64,000 nucleotides of DNA from Clostridia bacterium (GTDB taxonomy: Bacteria; Bacillota; Clostridia; Christensenellales; Aristaeellaceae): NCBI GenBank assembly GCA_017547285.1, contig JAFYQB010000117.1, positions 62,001 to 126,000 of the forward strand. The letters run 5' to 3'. The notes below the pieces were generated by a model, which did not search any database, had not been told where the DNA came from, and saw nothing but the letters and a program-made list of their open reading frames with translations. Shown here piece after piece: positions 1 through 8,357 of the stretch. The stretch's first letter is position 1; each line of letters starts with the position of its first letter. The position numbers were made by a program, and so were the translations under genes.

Positions 1-477
1 ACCCGCGCCGCGGAAGAACTGCTTCATGTACACCTTATCCATACCGATGGCACTTGCGCCGACACCGGAACTGGAATACGGAATATTGCACAGCTCCAGC
101 AGGCCCTGTACAGTACCGTCCTCACCATGCATGCCGTGAAATACAGGAATAGCGCAGTCCAGACGAGCGACTACCACTTCCTTATCCTTGCCCAGCAGAC
201 CTTTGCCATGCTCAATGCAGGTAAGAGCGCCGCTGCCGGCGGTCAGGTCGGGATTGATTCGAATCACGCCCTTTTTGGCGGGATCAAAGGGCGTATAGGT
301 GCTCATATCCAGCAATGCTTCGCCGGTAAACCACTCGCCCTGCTTGCTGATATACACGGGAATCACATCATACTTTTCACGGTCGGCCGCGCGCATCAGC
401 TGTACTGCGCTGATGATGGACACATCATGCTCGCAGGTGCGGCTGCCGTAAAAAACGCCAAGTTGAATTTTGCTCAT
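1..477 (-). CDS. ddl: D-alanine--D-alanine ligase, N-terminal part (cut by left edge)
   Basis: ATP-dependent ligase that joins two D-alanines for peptidoglycan synthesis in the cytoplasm. Only the first 159 residues are in the window; the ATP-grasp core and C-terminus lie beyond position 1. The N-terminus reads GVFYGSRTCEHDVSIISA, the Ddl glycine-rich start with SEH-like motif, and residues near 120-150 give the family signature HGMHGEDGTVQGLLE and SSGVGASAIGMDK. The ATG at 477 has GGAGG 8 nt upstream. It follows the MurF-type gene by 15 nt, so the dipeptide maker and dipeptide user are probably co-transcribed. Family assignment is secure; the subclass cannot be read from the fragment. Confidence 0.93.
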   Translation of the reverse strand, partial: MSKIQLGVFYGSRTCEHDVSIISAVQLMRAADREKYDVIPVYISKQGEWFTGEALLDMSTYTPFDPAKKGVIRINPDLTAGSGALTCIEHGKGLLGKDKEVVVARLDCAIPVFHGMHGEDGTVQGLLELCNIPYSSSGVGASAIGMDKVYMKQFFRGAG

Positions 478-492
478 ATTCTTATCCTCCAA

Positions 493-2112
493 TCAGGCTT
501 CCTGATAGTGATCTGGCAGGTCGTTTTCGTACAGTACGGTATCGGTGGGACGAACCAACGTATGCAAAAGGCGGGTGGAATCATCCAGACTGTCAACGCG
601 GAAAATCTGATCATCAGCAAAACCGGCTTCCTTAAGCCCTTCAATAATCGGCTTCACACGGTTTTTACCCACGATGATGGCAATATCCACGCATTCCTTC
701 ATGGCGCGGCCGAAATCTCGGTTGTATTCCTCTTCCTTTTCGCCAAGCTCTACCATGCCAGGCGTGATGATGATGCGACGTTCCGGAAAAGCCTTCAGCA
801 CATTCAGCGCGGCCTTTACACCAACGGGGTTGGAGTTGAACGCGTCGTTGATAATGGTGAAGCCGCCGGGACGGGTGATCAGCTCAAGACGGTTTTTGAC
901 AGGCTGCAGCTTGTTGATGCCATGGCTGATCTGCTTGAGCGTAAGGCCCAGATCGCTGGCAACAGCGGAGGCCAGCAGGATGTTCTGCAAGCTGTGTTCG
1001 CCCAGCAGACGGGTCTGGCAGTCAACGCTGCCCTTCCCTTTAATGTGCAGCGTAAAGCTGCTGCCCTGCGCGGAGACGCTCACATTGTCACACCAGACGT
1101 CACTGGTCTCAGGATCACGTCCGCAAAGTACCTTGGTTTTGGTGGTCTTGTCGTACAACTGCTTGCAAATCGCGCCGTCGTTATAGAAATAGGAGCGGCT
1201 ACCCTCCTGCGGGAGCGCATCGATCAGCTCATACTTGGTTTTGGTGATGCGTTCAATAGACTTAAAGGTTTCCAGATGCTGCGGGCCTACGGAGGTGATG
1301 ATGCCGATGGTCGGCTTAACCAGACGGCACAGTTCCTTGATATCGCCCACATGCCGCGCGCCCATCTCTCCCACAAAAATCTGATGGGAAGGGGTCAGAC
1401 GCTCGCGAATGGCGCGGGATACGCCCATTGGCGTGTTAAAACTGGCAGGTGTGATCAGCGTTGGATACTTTTCACTGAGAAGCGCGCCCAGAATATGCTT
1501 GACGCTGGTCTTGCCATAGCTTCCGGTCAGACCGATGCGGGTAAGTCCGGGATTTGCAAGCAACTTTCGGCGTGCATCGCGGAAATAGCATTCGCTGATG
1601 GCTTTTTCAATAGGCCACGCCAGCAGACCGCTCAACGCAACGACCAACGGCAGGAATACAATCCAGAGAATGCTGAACAAAGCAGCCCCACCGCAAGCCA
1701 TCAGGCAGCTGATGAGCAGCATGACGACGAAATGAACAGCATACAGGCGTTTGACACGCGCTGTAATAACAAACTTCTTTTTGGCGTGCTTTGCATTGAA
1801 CAGCTTTGCGATCAGCAGACCCAATCCAACGCTTGAGGCCAGACAGAGGAGGCCGAAGAAAAGCATCAGCCAACTGTTTTCAACCGTCAACGCACCGTAC
1901 AGGCCGAACAGTACAAACAACCCGGCCGCACCGCATAAGCCCGGCAGCAGACTGTGTTTCCAGTTGCGTTTAAGCGTGCGGAAGTAGCCGGGAAACTGAT
2001 AGCTTTCCAGCTGAAAATAATGCAGCAGCGTCCGGGAAGCCAAAAGGCTGCACAGAACCGGACAAAGAATGAAAATCCATTGGAGAATCAGCGGCAATTC
2101 CGCATGAATCAT
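493..2112 (-). CDS. murF: Membrane-anchored MurF-type Mur ligase
   Basis: Adds D-Ala-D-Ala to UDP-MurNAc-tripeptide in the MurF family. The protein has 539 residues. Residues 1-170 hold about four or five hydrophobic segments (near 8-28, 56-74, 80-102, 126-166) where ordinary MurF has a soluble substrate-binding domain. The Mur ligase core starts at about 190: P-loop TGSYGKTS at 196-203, then FNTPMGVSRA, the GEMGARHVGDI motif, TSVGPQHLETF and a C-terminal NDAFNSNP loop. It overlaps the hydrolase gene upstream by 4 nt (ATGA) and leads into ddl. The ligase family is clear. The exact substrate is inferred from the neighbouring ddl, and a membrane-bound relative with another amino-acid or dipeptide substrate is possible. 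Confidence 0.85.
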   Translation of the reverse strand: MIHAELPLILQWIFILCPVLCSLLASRTLLHYFQLESYQFPGYFRTLKRNWKHSLLPGLCGAAGLFVLFGLYGALTVENSWLMLFFGLLCLASSVGLGLLIAKLFNAKHAKKKFVITARVKRLYAVHFVVMLLISCLMACGGAALFSILWIVFLPLVVALSGLLAWPIEKAISECYFRDARRKLLANPGLTRIGLTGSYGKTSVKHILGALLSEKYPTLITPASFNTPMGVSRAIRERLTPSHQIFVGEMGARHVGDIKELCRLVKPTIGIITSVGPQHLETFKSIERITKTKYELIDALPQEGSRSYFYNDGAICKQLYDKTTKTKVLCGRDPETSDVWCDNVSVSAQGSSFTLHIKGKGSVDCQTRLLGEHSLQNILLASAVASDLGLTLKQISHGINKLQPVKNRLELITRPGGFTIINDAFNSNPVGVKAALNVLKAFPERRIIITPGMVELGEKEEEYNRDFGRAMKECVDIAIIVGKNRVKPIIEGLKEAGFADDQIFRVDSLDDSTRLLHTLVRPTDTVLYENDLPDHYQEA

Positions 2113-2906
2113 GCTTTGTTCCCTCCAAACAGGAATGTAGTAACAATCACCTGAAAACGCTGTGCCTCTTCCAGAAAGGCAAAGTGGCTGCGGCCGTCAA
2201 ACACAACCAGGCCGGCATCTGGAATGGCTTTTTCCATCTGCTGTCCCATCCACAAGGGCGTTTCAGTGTCGTTACCGCCCCAGATAAGCAGCGTAGAAGC
2301 CTTGATTTTCGGCAGATATTCCGTAAGATCCTGATTGATGACCTTCACAAACGTCTTGCGCATATGGGGATTCAGCCTTTTATAGTCCGCAGAACCGTAC
2401 TTCTGCACAAGCGCCTCCTGCCATTTGGCAACGATTCCCTTCATGAAGGGAATCGTCCCTACCGCGTTGGCCACCGCTTTCAGCCGCTTATACTGCTGCT
2501 GACGTTTGGTAGGCTTTCCCTCATCCGGTTTGCGCAGACCTGCTCCACCAGTAATGACCATTTTGTTCACCAGTTCCGGATAATGGGAACTGATCCAAAG
2601 CGCCACACGTCCGCCAAAGGAATGTGCAATGATGTGAACATTCTTCAAACCCAGCTGGTCGAATAACAAACGAACCTGTTCTGCATACTCGGGTACACCC
2701 CACGGCTCCTGCGGTTCGCCGCTCTGACCATGACCGGGAAAATCAATCAGGAGCATAGAGGCATTATGACCAATTGCATTTTCAAAAGAACGAAAGATGG
2801 AGCCATCACAGCCCCAGCCGTGCATAAAAACAACCGTTGGCGCATCGTTCTTTGTACAACGCTCATAGCGATAAAAAAGTTTACAGCCCTGAATAACAGC
2901 TTCCAA
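2109..2906 (-). CDS. Alpha/beta hydrolase
   Basis: A 265-residue serine hydrolase of the alpha/beta fold. Oxyanion segment HGWGCDGS is at 29-36, the nucleophile elbow AHSFGG puts the catalytic Ser at 96, the acid is Asp213 (GGNDTETP) and the base His241 (GRSHFAF). No signal peptide is seen, so it is probably cytoplasmic. The start is TTG at 2906 with AAGGTGG about 8 nt upstream. Its stop overlaps the murF start (ATGA), so translation is probably coupled. Linkage to murF-ddl might suggest a cell-envelope ester or amide as substrate, but the sequence does not show this; the substrate is unknown. Confidence 0.85.
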   Translation of the reverse strand: MEAVIQGCKLFYRYERCTKNDAPTVVFMHGWGCDGSIFRSFENAIGHNASMLLIDFPGHGQSGEPQEPWGVPEYAEQVRLLFDQLGLKNVHIIAHSFGGRVALWISSHYPELVNKMVITGGAGLRKPDEGKPTKRQQQYKRLKAVANAVGTIPFMKGIVAKWQEALVQKYGSADYKRLNPHMRKTFVKVINQDLTEYLPKIKASTLLIWGGNDTETPLWMGQQMEKAIPDAGLVVFDGRSHFAFLEEAQRFQVIVTTFLFGGNKA

Positions 2907-2955
2907 AGAAGCACCACCTTTCCAGATGAACCCAACATATTTTACCCTATTCTAT

Positions 2956-2998
2956 GCAAAAAGAAAAGCCCAAACCGCATTTTTTGCGGTCAGGCTTT
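2956..2998 (-). terminator. Intrinsic terminator after the acetyltransferase gene
   Basis: Read on the minus strand, AAAGCC (2998-2993) and ACCGCA (2990-2985) pair with TGCGGT (2979-2974) and GGCTTT (2970-2965), followed by TTTTCTTTTT. The hairpin overlaps the stop codon of the acetyltransferase gene and separates that unit from the hydrolase-murF-ddl unit. Confidence 0.75.
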
Positions 2999-3478
2999 GG
3001 AAATTTCATAGATATAGCGTCTTTTGCGATGACTCAGACAGAATTCCGCCCGACACCAGTTGGGAACATCCACTGTACTTTCCAGCACGCAGCCCAGCCT
3101 TTCGCAGGTTTTAACGCTGGGGATATTGTCTTCGTCCGTAGTAATTACAAAGCTTTGCATTCCCATTGCACGAAGCAATGGAATCACCATACGGCAAGCT
3201 CGTAAAGCCCCGTGACGCCCCTGAAAAGGTGGATCCATATGATAACCGATATGCCCCAGGTAGAATAGACTTTGTCCTTCTCCGACTCGCAAGGCAATTT
3301 CCCCTGCAGTACGCAAGGTTTGAATATCTACGATATCAAAAACCATAGAACAAGCCCCATCAATCTGGCTGACGCGATGAGCGTATTCGCGAGGGATCAA
3401 TGCAAACTCTTCATCAGCAAACAAGGCCTGTCTCTGCCTACCGGCACGAATGAATTCTTTTTCGGCGCTCGTCTTCAT
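2990..3478 (-). CDS. GNAT-family N-acetyltransferase
   Basis: A 162-residue acetyl-CoA-dependent acetyltransferase. The GNAT core is visible in the second half: LGHIGYHMDPPFQGRHGA (beta-4 and the Q/RxxGxG/A pyrophosphate loop), then TTDEDNIPSVKTCERLGC, the N-x-x-S motif B. The pyrophosphate loop reads QGRHGA rather than RGxGxA, a small deviation. Its start overlaps the stop of the sugar kinase by 4 nt (ATGA). Substrate unknown: RimJ-type protein acetylation and small-molecule acetylation are both possible. Confidence 0.85.
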   Translation of the reverse strand: MKTSAEKEFIRAGRQRQALFADEEFALIPREYAHRVSQIDGACSMVFDIVDIQTLRTAGEIALRVGEGQSLFYLGHIGYHMDPPFQGRHGALRACRMVIPLLRAMGMQSFVITTDEDNIPSVKTCERLGCVLESTVDVPNWCRAEFCLSHRKRRYIYEISKA

Positions 3479-4398
3479 ACCTCTTGCACCGTAACCTTTG
3501 GCAAAAGCACATCAAAATCAGCTTTGCGTACAAGCTGGGTTCCGTCCGTCATCACACTGGCAGCTCCGGCCGCTACACCAAATTTGAACGCTTCCGTAAG
3601 ATTTGCCCCACGCATCAAACCGGTCAGGATGTCGCCGATCATAGCGTCTCCGGCTCCCACAGTAGATCGTGCTTCTACGCGAAGCGCAGGCGCAAATAAA
3701 GTCTTCTTTTCATTTACAAAGACCGCGCCTGTTTTTCCCATAGATACAACCACATTCTGTGCTCCATAACTAATCAGGAACATGGCGGCATCGCGGATTT
3801 CGCGAAGCGTACGCAGTTCTTTGCGCATAATGGCCTGCATTTCCGGAAGGTTTGGCTTAATCAGATAAGGACGTTCCTTGATACCGTGCAGAAGAGATTC
3901 GCCCGCCGTGTCAAGGAAAACCTTTTTACCTTGAAGTACTTGCATACAACGCTGATAAGTGTTGGGAGGGCATCCATCCGGAAGGCGGCCGCTGAAAACC
4001 ACGTATTGACTATCCTGACTTTTCTGCTGAAGGAGATCCAAAAACCGTTCGATTTGCTCGTCAGTCAACGAAATGCCGGGTTCGTTAATTTCAATGACAG
4101 TCTGTTTGGTGTGATCCAGCATTTTCAGATTGGTTCTCACTTCACCCGGTACAGAAATGTAATCAAAAGGAACATCTTCACGAGCAATCATTCGAAGAAA
4201 GCGATCTGCATTTTCTTCGCCAAGGCACCCGACACATCGAGCTGCTTCGTTCAATCTGCGAAGTACAATCGCAACGTTTACACCTTTGCCGCCAACGTCC
4301 ACACGAATATTGCGCAGACGGGTCACGTCTCCCACGTTTACCTTATCCGTTTCGGCTGTTTTGTCAAAACACGGATTCATACATACAGTCGTAATCAT
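3475..4398 (-). CDS. fruK: PfkB-family hexose-phosphate kinase, 1-phosphofructokinase type
   Basis: ATP-dependent kinase of the ribokinase/PfkB family, most like 1-phosphofructokinase or tagatose-6-phosphate kinase (fructose-1-P to fructose-1,6-bisP). The 307-residue length is normal. Signature parts are the N-terminal MNPCFDKT, GGKGVNVA with a neighbouring arginine-rich stretch, the KPNLPEM segment, and the catalytic anion-hole motif STVGAGDAMIG with its Asp near residue 250. No fructose PTS gene lies beside it, so the symbol follows family resemblance only; tagatose-6-phosphate is an alternative substrate. GGGGAG precedes the ATG by about 7 nt. It is coupled to the acetyltransferase gene downstream. 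Confidence 0.82.
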   Translation of the reverse strand: MITTVCMNPCFDKTAETDKVNVGDVTRLRNIRVDVGGKGVNVAIVLRRLNEAARCVGCLGEENADRFLRMIAREDVPFDYISVPGEVRTNLKMLDHTKQTVIEINEPGISLTDEQIERFLDLLQQKSQDSQYVVFSGRLPDGCPPNTYQRCMQVLQGKKVFLDTAGESLLHGIKERPYLIKPNLPEMQAIMRKELRTLREIRDAAMFLISYGAQNVVVSMGKTGAVFVNEKKTLFAPALRVEARSTVGAGDAMIGDILTGLMRGANLTEAFKFGVAAGAASVMTDGTQLVRKADFDVLLPKVTVQEV

Positions 4399-4424
4399 GC
4401 GCTTCTCCCCTTTTGGGATGTAAA

Positions 4425-4455
4425 CGGGACCGATGCGGCAATCGCACCGGTCCCG
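4425..4455 (-). terminator. Hairpin after the EF-G-like gene, weak terminator
   Basis: CGGGACCGATGCG pairs with CGCACCGGTCCCG with one A-C mismatch around the loop GCAAT. On the minus strand only a short TTT follows. It lies 19 nt past the EF-G-like stop and 27 nt before the sugar-kinase start, so it may act as a leaky terminator or mRNA end. Confidence 0.55.
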
Positions 4456-4473
4456 TGAATCGACTGGAAAAAA

Positions 4474-6558
4474 TTATTCTTCCTCGTCGTCCTCGAACTT
4501 GGCATTCTCAATGATCTTCTGAGCTACGTTGGCAGGAACTTCCTCGTAGCGCTCGAAGGACATGATGAAAGAACCGCGGGCCTGAGTCATGGAACGAAGG
4601 TCAGTAGCGTACTTGAACATTTCAGCATGGGGAGCTTCAGCGACCAGCTGCTGCAGGCCATCCACCTGATTCATGCCCATGATACGGCCGCGACGCTTGT
4701 TCATATCGCCCATAACATCGCCCATGTACTCGTCGGGAACCAGCACTTCCACGTGCATGATCGGCTCAAGGAGCACAGGATTGGCCTGAGCGCAGCCGTT
4801 CTTGTAAGCGATACGGGCAGCGGTCTTGAAGGCCATTTCAGAAGAGTCAACAGGGTGATAGCTGCCATCATACAGCTTGGCATGCAGGCCAACCATGGGA
4901 TAGCCGGCCAGAACGCCCTTGCGGATGTGCTCGCGCAGACCCTTTTCAACAGAGGGGATGAAGTTGCGCGGAACCACGCCGCCAACAACCGCATCTTCGA
5001 ACTCGAAGTCGATGCCGGTGTCGCCGATGGGAGAGAACTCGATCCAAACATCGCCGAACTGGCCGTGACCGCCAGACTGCTTCTTATGACGGCCCTGAAT
5101 CTTCACAGTCTTCTTAATGGTCTCACGGTAAGGAATGCGAGGATCCTGGAGGGTGGCCTGAGCGCCGAACTTGGCGGCCAGCTTGTTCTTAATCACATCC
5201 AGATGCAGTTCACCCTGACCAGAGAGGAGGGTTTCGGTGGTTTCGACGTTCTTTTCAATCTTGATGGAGGGGTCTTCTTCCATCAGACGGGCAAGGCCGC
5301 TGAAGACCTTATCTTCTTCGCCCTGCTTGGCAGCAAATACAGCCTTGCTCATGCAGGGAGTGGGATACTCGATGGCGGGATACTTGATGGGCTTGGCGGG
5401 ATCACACAGGGTATCACCGGTGTTGGTGTACTGCAGCTTGGCCAAAGCGCCCATATCGCCGGCAGACAGCTGCTGGGTATTGATCTGCTTCTTGCCGCGC
5501 AGCACGTACAGGCCGTTGAGCTTTTCGGTCTTGTCGTTGGAAGCGTTGTAAACACTGCCGCTGGCATTGAGCACGCCGCTCATAACCTTGAACAGGCTCA
5601 GCTTGCCAACGAAGGGGTCCGCGATGGTCTTGTAAACGAAAGCGCTGAAGGGCTCGTCAGCCTTGCACTTGCGGGTTTCTTCTTCGTCATTCTTGGGGTT
5701 GACGCCGGTGTAAACCTGGCGCTTGGGAGAAGGCAGGAAGTCAGCCATAACGTCCAGAAGTTTGCTGACGCCAACGCCGGTCAGAGCGGATACAGGTACC
5801 ACGGGGCAGATTTCGCCATGGAACATACCGGCCTTGAAGGCTTCCAGAATCTCTTCGTGGGTCAGTTCTTCGCCATCCAGATACTTCATCATGAGCTCTT
5901 CATCAGCACCGGCAGCTGCTTCGGTAAGAGCTTCCAGAGCGACAGCGATGTCATCGGCCATATCAGCGGGAACGGGAACTTCCTTGGGCTGGCCCTTGTT
6001 CACGCGCTCGTAAGCCTTGTTTTCCAGAACATTTACGATGCCCTTGTAGTTTGCACCGGAGCCAATAGGCAGAATGATAGGACAGACGCTGGTGCCAAAC
6101 TGTTCACGCAGCTGGGTAGCAACCTTCATAAAATCGGCATGGTCGCGGTCCATCTGGTTGACAACAAACATCTTACCAACGTTGTTCTTGGTGGCCAGCG
6201 CCCAGGCTTTTTCGGTGCCAACGGCGATGCCGTTAACGGCGCTTACAAGAATAGCAGCAGTCTCAACAACACGCAGAGGGCCCATGGCTTCGCCGATAAA
6301 ATCGAAGTAGCCAGGAACGTCGATCACGTTGAGCATCTTCTGATTCCAGTCGATAGGAGCAACAGCCGCGCTGATGGAGATCTTTCTCTTGATTTCTTCC
6401 GCTTCAAAGTCGGTCACGGTATTGCCGTCTTCCGTGCGGCCCTGACGGTCGATTGCGCCGGCAGCGAACAGCAGTGCCTCCATCAGCGTCGTTTTGCCTT
6501 CGCTGCCATGCCCCATGAGGGCGACGTTACGGATGTTTTTAGTTTCATAGCTTGCCAT
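4474..6558 (-). CDS. fusA: Elongation factor G-like translational GTPase (EF-G paralogue type)
   Basis: A 694-residue GTPase with the full EF-G domain order: G domain (about 1-270), beta-barrel domain II, domains III and V, and domain IV around 470-600. The P-loop is GHGSEGKT (16-23). The G3 motif is DVPGYFDF (80-87), with Tyr84 where classical EF-G has the catalytic His of DTPGHVDF. The G4 motif is NQMD (134-137) instead of NKMD. These changes are typical of the EF-G-like (FusA2/EF-G-2) group, which also lacks the usual REKGITI switch-I wording. The C-terminus ends in an acidic tail. The main EF-G is expected elsewhere in the genome, beside rpsL/rpsG. Strong AGGAGG site before the ATG. Confidence 0.9.
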   Translation of the reverse strand: MASYETKNIRNVALMGHGSEGKTTLMEALLFAAGAIDRQGRTEDGNTVTDFEAEEIKRKISISAAVAPIDWNQKMLNVIDVPGYFDFIGEAMGPLRVVETAAILVSAVNGIAVGTEKAWALATKNNVGKMFVVNQMDRDHADFMKVATQLREQFGTSVCPIILPIGSGANYKGIVNVLENKAYERVNKGQPKEVPVPADMADDIAVALEALTEAAAGADEELMMKYLDGEELTHEEILEAFKAGMFHGEICPVVPVSALTGVGVSKLLDVMADFLPSPKRQVYTGVNPKNDEEETRKCKADEPFSAFVYKTIADPFVGKLSLFKVMSGVLNASGSVYNASNDKTEKLNGLYVLRGKKQINTQQLSAGDMGALAKLQYTNTGDTLCDPAKPIKYPAIEYPTPCMSKAVFAAKQGEEDKVFSGLARLMEEDPSIKIEKNVETTETLLSGQGELHLDVIKNKLAAKFGAQATLQDPRIPYRETIKKTVKIQGRHKKQSGGHGQFGDVWIEFSPIGDTGIDFEFEDAVVGGVVPRNFIPSVEKGLREHIRKGVLAGYPMVGLHAKLYDGSYHPVDSSEMAFKTAARIAYKNGCAQANPVLLEPIMHVEVLVPDEYMGDVMGDMNKRRGRIMGMNQVDGLQQLVAEAPHAEMFKYATDLRSMTQARGSFIMSFERYEEVPANVAQKIIENAKFEDDEEE

Positions 6559-6689
6559 TATAGAGTCCTCCTTGGTTTATATATTTTGCATATGACGCAT
6601 TCCTCGCGGGAAGGCTGTTTGTAAGGGAATATACGAAGATAACAGTACAGCGCGCGCCCATGCATATTGACTGTATAAAATCAGTATTT

Positions 6690-6718
6690 ATTATAACAGA
6701 AATATTTTGAAATGAAAA
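6690..6718 (-). promoter_or_regulatory. Probable sigma-A promoter for the EF-G-like gene
   Basis: On the minus strand TTTTCA (6718-6713), a 17-nt spacer and a perfect TATAAT (6695-6690). The transcript would carry a leader of about 125 nt before the start at 6558. Confidence 0.6.
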
Positions 6719-6744
6719 GATAAAACGGAAAAAAAACAACCATT

Positions 6745-7653
6745 TTAGTCAACATAATCAAAAATGTATTTTTCTTTTAAATATCCTTCCAGATTACCGT
6801 GTTCACTGACCATAATCGATGGAATATTCATGGCTTGCATACACGCAAGCAGAATGCACATGCCATGCACTACGATATCCGCACGATGCGGTTGCAGGCA
6901 ATCCAGCTTCAGTCTTTCTTCCATAGGCATAGGCGCAAGATAACAGATCGCGTCCATCAGACTTTGCCGGCTAATAGAAAATCCATGTATCGAGCCTCGT
7001 TCCTGCCATGGAATGCGCTGAATCAAAGCGGCAGAGGTGGTAAAAGTCCCCCCCACGCCAACCCATGTCAATTCGTCGCAAATGGATACAAAACGTTCCC
7101 GAACCGGCTCCAGAATTTGCGACGCGATAGATGTAACCTCCATCGCCTCCTGTACAGAACTGATTGCACGCATACGATACAGCCGTACAGCGCCCATTTG
7201 CAGACTGACTGCGTCATTTACTGTTTTCCCGCATCCAACAGCGATTTCTGTTGAGCCTCCGCCAATATCAATCAGGCCGGTCGGTCCGTTTTCGGCGCCG
7301 CCCCAAAACGAAAGAGTCGCTTCCTTGTCACCGCTGCATACATCAAGCTTCAGCTTCGTGCTCTCTTCCAGTGCACGGATGAACTGTTCCTGATTGGCAG
7401 CATCACGAGTAGCGCTTGTCGCGAAAAGATGGATTTCTTCCGCACCTTTGGCTGCTGCCTGCAATTTAAAGTTTAGAACACTCTGACAGGCCTTATCAAT
7501 CATTTCCGGTGAAATATTTCCACGTTCGTCAAGCGCTGCAAATACCCGAAGTCCCTCTCTGTATCGGATGGGGTTATGCAGTTTTCCCTCCAAAACATCC
7601 GCTACAAGCATTCTCAGCGAATTGGATCCAATCCCGATGGCTGCTACCTTCAT
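6745..7653 (-). CDS. Ppx/GppA-family exopolyphosphatase
   Basis: Acts on polyphosphate or on pppGpp, releasing phosphate. The family belongs to the actin/Hsp70-like ATPase superfamily. Signature parts seen are the N-terminal phosphate-1 motif AAIGIGSNSLRMLVAD, the ATSATRDAAN stretch, the phosphate-2 motif LIDIGGGSTEIAV, and VGVGGTFTT further on. The protein is 302 residues, the short single-domain length without the HD-like C-terminus of E. coli Ppx. The ATG at 7653 is preferred to a TTG ten codons upstream because GGGGTGG lies 6 nt before it. It begins just after a terminator that closes the divIC unit. Confidence 0.88.
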   Translation of the reverse strand: MKVAAIGIGSNSLRMLVADVLEGKLHNPIRYREGLRVFAALDERGNISPEMIDKACQSVLNFKLQAAAKGAEEIHLFATSATRDAANQEQFIRALEESTKLKLDVCSGDKEATLSFWGGAENGPTGLIDIGGGSTEIAVGCGKTVNDAVSLQMGAVRLYRMRAISSVQEAMEVTSIASQILEPVRERFVSICDELTWVGVGGTFTTSAALIQRIPWQERGSIHGFSISRQSLMDAICYLAPMPMEERLKLDCLQPHRADIVVHGMCILLACMQAMNIPSIMVSEHGNLEGYLKEKYIFDYVD

Positions 7654-7681
7654 TGCGTCCACCCCATTCGTTTTCTTTGGC

Positions 7682-7726
7682 AAAACAAACAGAGATATCC
7701 TCTCCTTTACGGGGAAGATATCTCTG
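7682..7726 (-). terminator. Intrinsic terminator overlapping the divIC stop codon
   Basis: CAGAGATATC (7726-7717 on the minus strand) pairs with GATATCTCTG (7699-7690), followed by TTTGTTTTG. The divIC stop TAA lies inside the loop, and the phosphatase gene begins about 30 nt past the tail. Confidence 0.75.
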
Positions 7727-8021
7727 CTTCGGTTTCATTGTAATCAGTGCCGGTAATGACAAAACGGATCTCATCCGGCATCATATAACCATACTCATTG
7801 CGTGCCTGATCTTCAACAAACGCATCAGTATCAGCTGCTTTGAGCGTAGCTTCCAATCTGGCATTTTCCGCCTGAAGCGCAGCAAGGCGTACATTACCGG
7901 TTTCAACAGCTGCCCGCAATTCAGCTACAGTATTTGTCAGTTTGCTTGAATACCAGAAAAAAGCAGCAGTAACACAGGCTACAACAGCGATTACCCACCA
8001 GATATTCACCGTTCTGCGCAT
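7707..8021 (-). CDS. divIC: Septum formation initiator, DivIC/FtsB family
   Basis: Small bitopic division protein that works with FtsL and DivIB/FtsQ at the septum. The 104-residue protein has a single membrane segment at about 7-25, then a Leu/Ala-rich coiled coil (about 30-68) and the family ending VEDQARNEYGYMMPDEIRFV, which matches the ARexLgmvkpgE box. It lies 6 nt after yabQ, as divIC does in Bacillus subtilis. ATG at 8021 with AAAGGATG upstream. Confidence 0.9.
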   Translation of the reverse strand: MRRTVNIWWVIAVVACVTAAFFWYSSKLTNTVAELRAAVETGNVRLAALQAENARLEATLKAADTDAFVEDQARNEYGYMMPDEIRFVITGTDYNETEAEISSP

Positions 8022-8027
8022 TCTGCA

Positions 8028-8357
8028 TCATCCTTTCTGGTGATATTTATTTCTCCATCCGTTCTTCGAATCCTGCTGGCGTTTTAAAGTGCGAATGATT
8101 TTTCCAAAACCGCCCACATACAGCACTGCTCCTGTTGCAAAGCCGAGAAAATGATATAGTCTCAGATCGTTTTCCTTGCATAAGACAAGCATAAACAGCA
8201 CAGCAACACCAGCCGCCAGCAGCAGGAACAGATCTGCAAACACACGCAATTTTCCAGCAATCACATCTGTATCCAGGCAAAAGGCAATAAACATTCCAAC
8301 AGGTGTCATACACAAGAAGCATACGGCCTGCCCGCTCGATTCAAAAAACAGATTCAT
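8028..8357 (-). CDS. yabQ: Spore cortex biosynthesis protein YabQ-like membrane protein
   Basis: A 109-residue membrane protein with three hydrophobic segments (about 8-28, 38-60, 68-86). The stretch with LCKENDLRLYHFLGFATGAVLY resembles the YabQ core, where a polar ENxxLRxYxFLG segment joins the last two membrane helices. YabQ is needed for spore cortex formation in Bacillus. Identification rests strongly on position: it sits between yabP and divIC and overlaps yabP by 4 nt (ATGA). By sequence alone the call would be weaker. Confidence 0.8.
   Translation of the reverse strand: MNLFFESSGQAVCFLCMTPVGMFIAFCLDTDVIAGKLRVFADLFLLLAAGVAVLFMLVLCKENDLRLYHFLGFATGAVLYVGGFGKIIRTLKRQQDSKNGWRNKYHQKG

Noticed and set aside
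127-1836. Long plus-strand open frame (569 residues) opposite murF and ddl
   Set aside because: The minus strand carries a clear Mur ligase and Ddl with conserved motifs and ribosome sites; the plus frame has no motif and no ribosome site.
4627-6624. 665-residue plus-strand open frame opposite the EF-G-like gene
   Set aside because: Shadow frame caused by the codon bias of a highly expressed gene; composition is unlike a real protein and it crosses the promoter region.
6558-6665. Minus-strand leader frame of 36 codons whose stop overlaps the EF-G-like start (TAATG)
   Set aside because: No ribosome site before its ATG and no recognisable peptide; the overlap may be chance.
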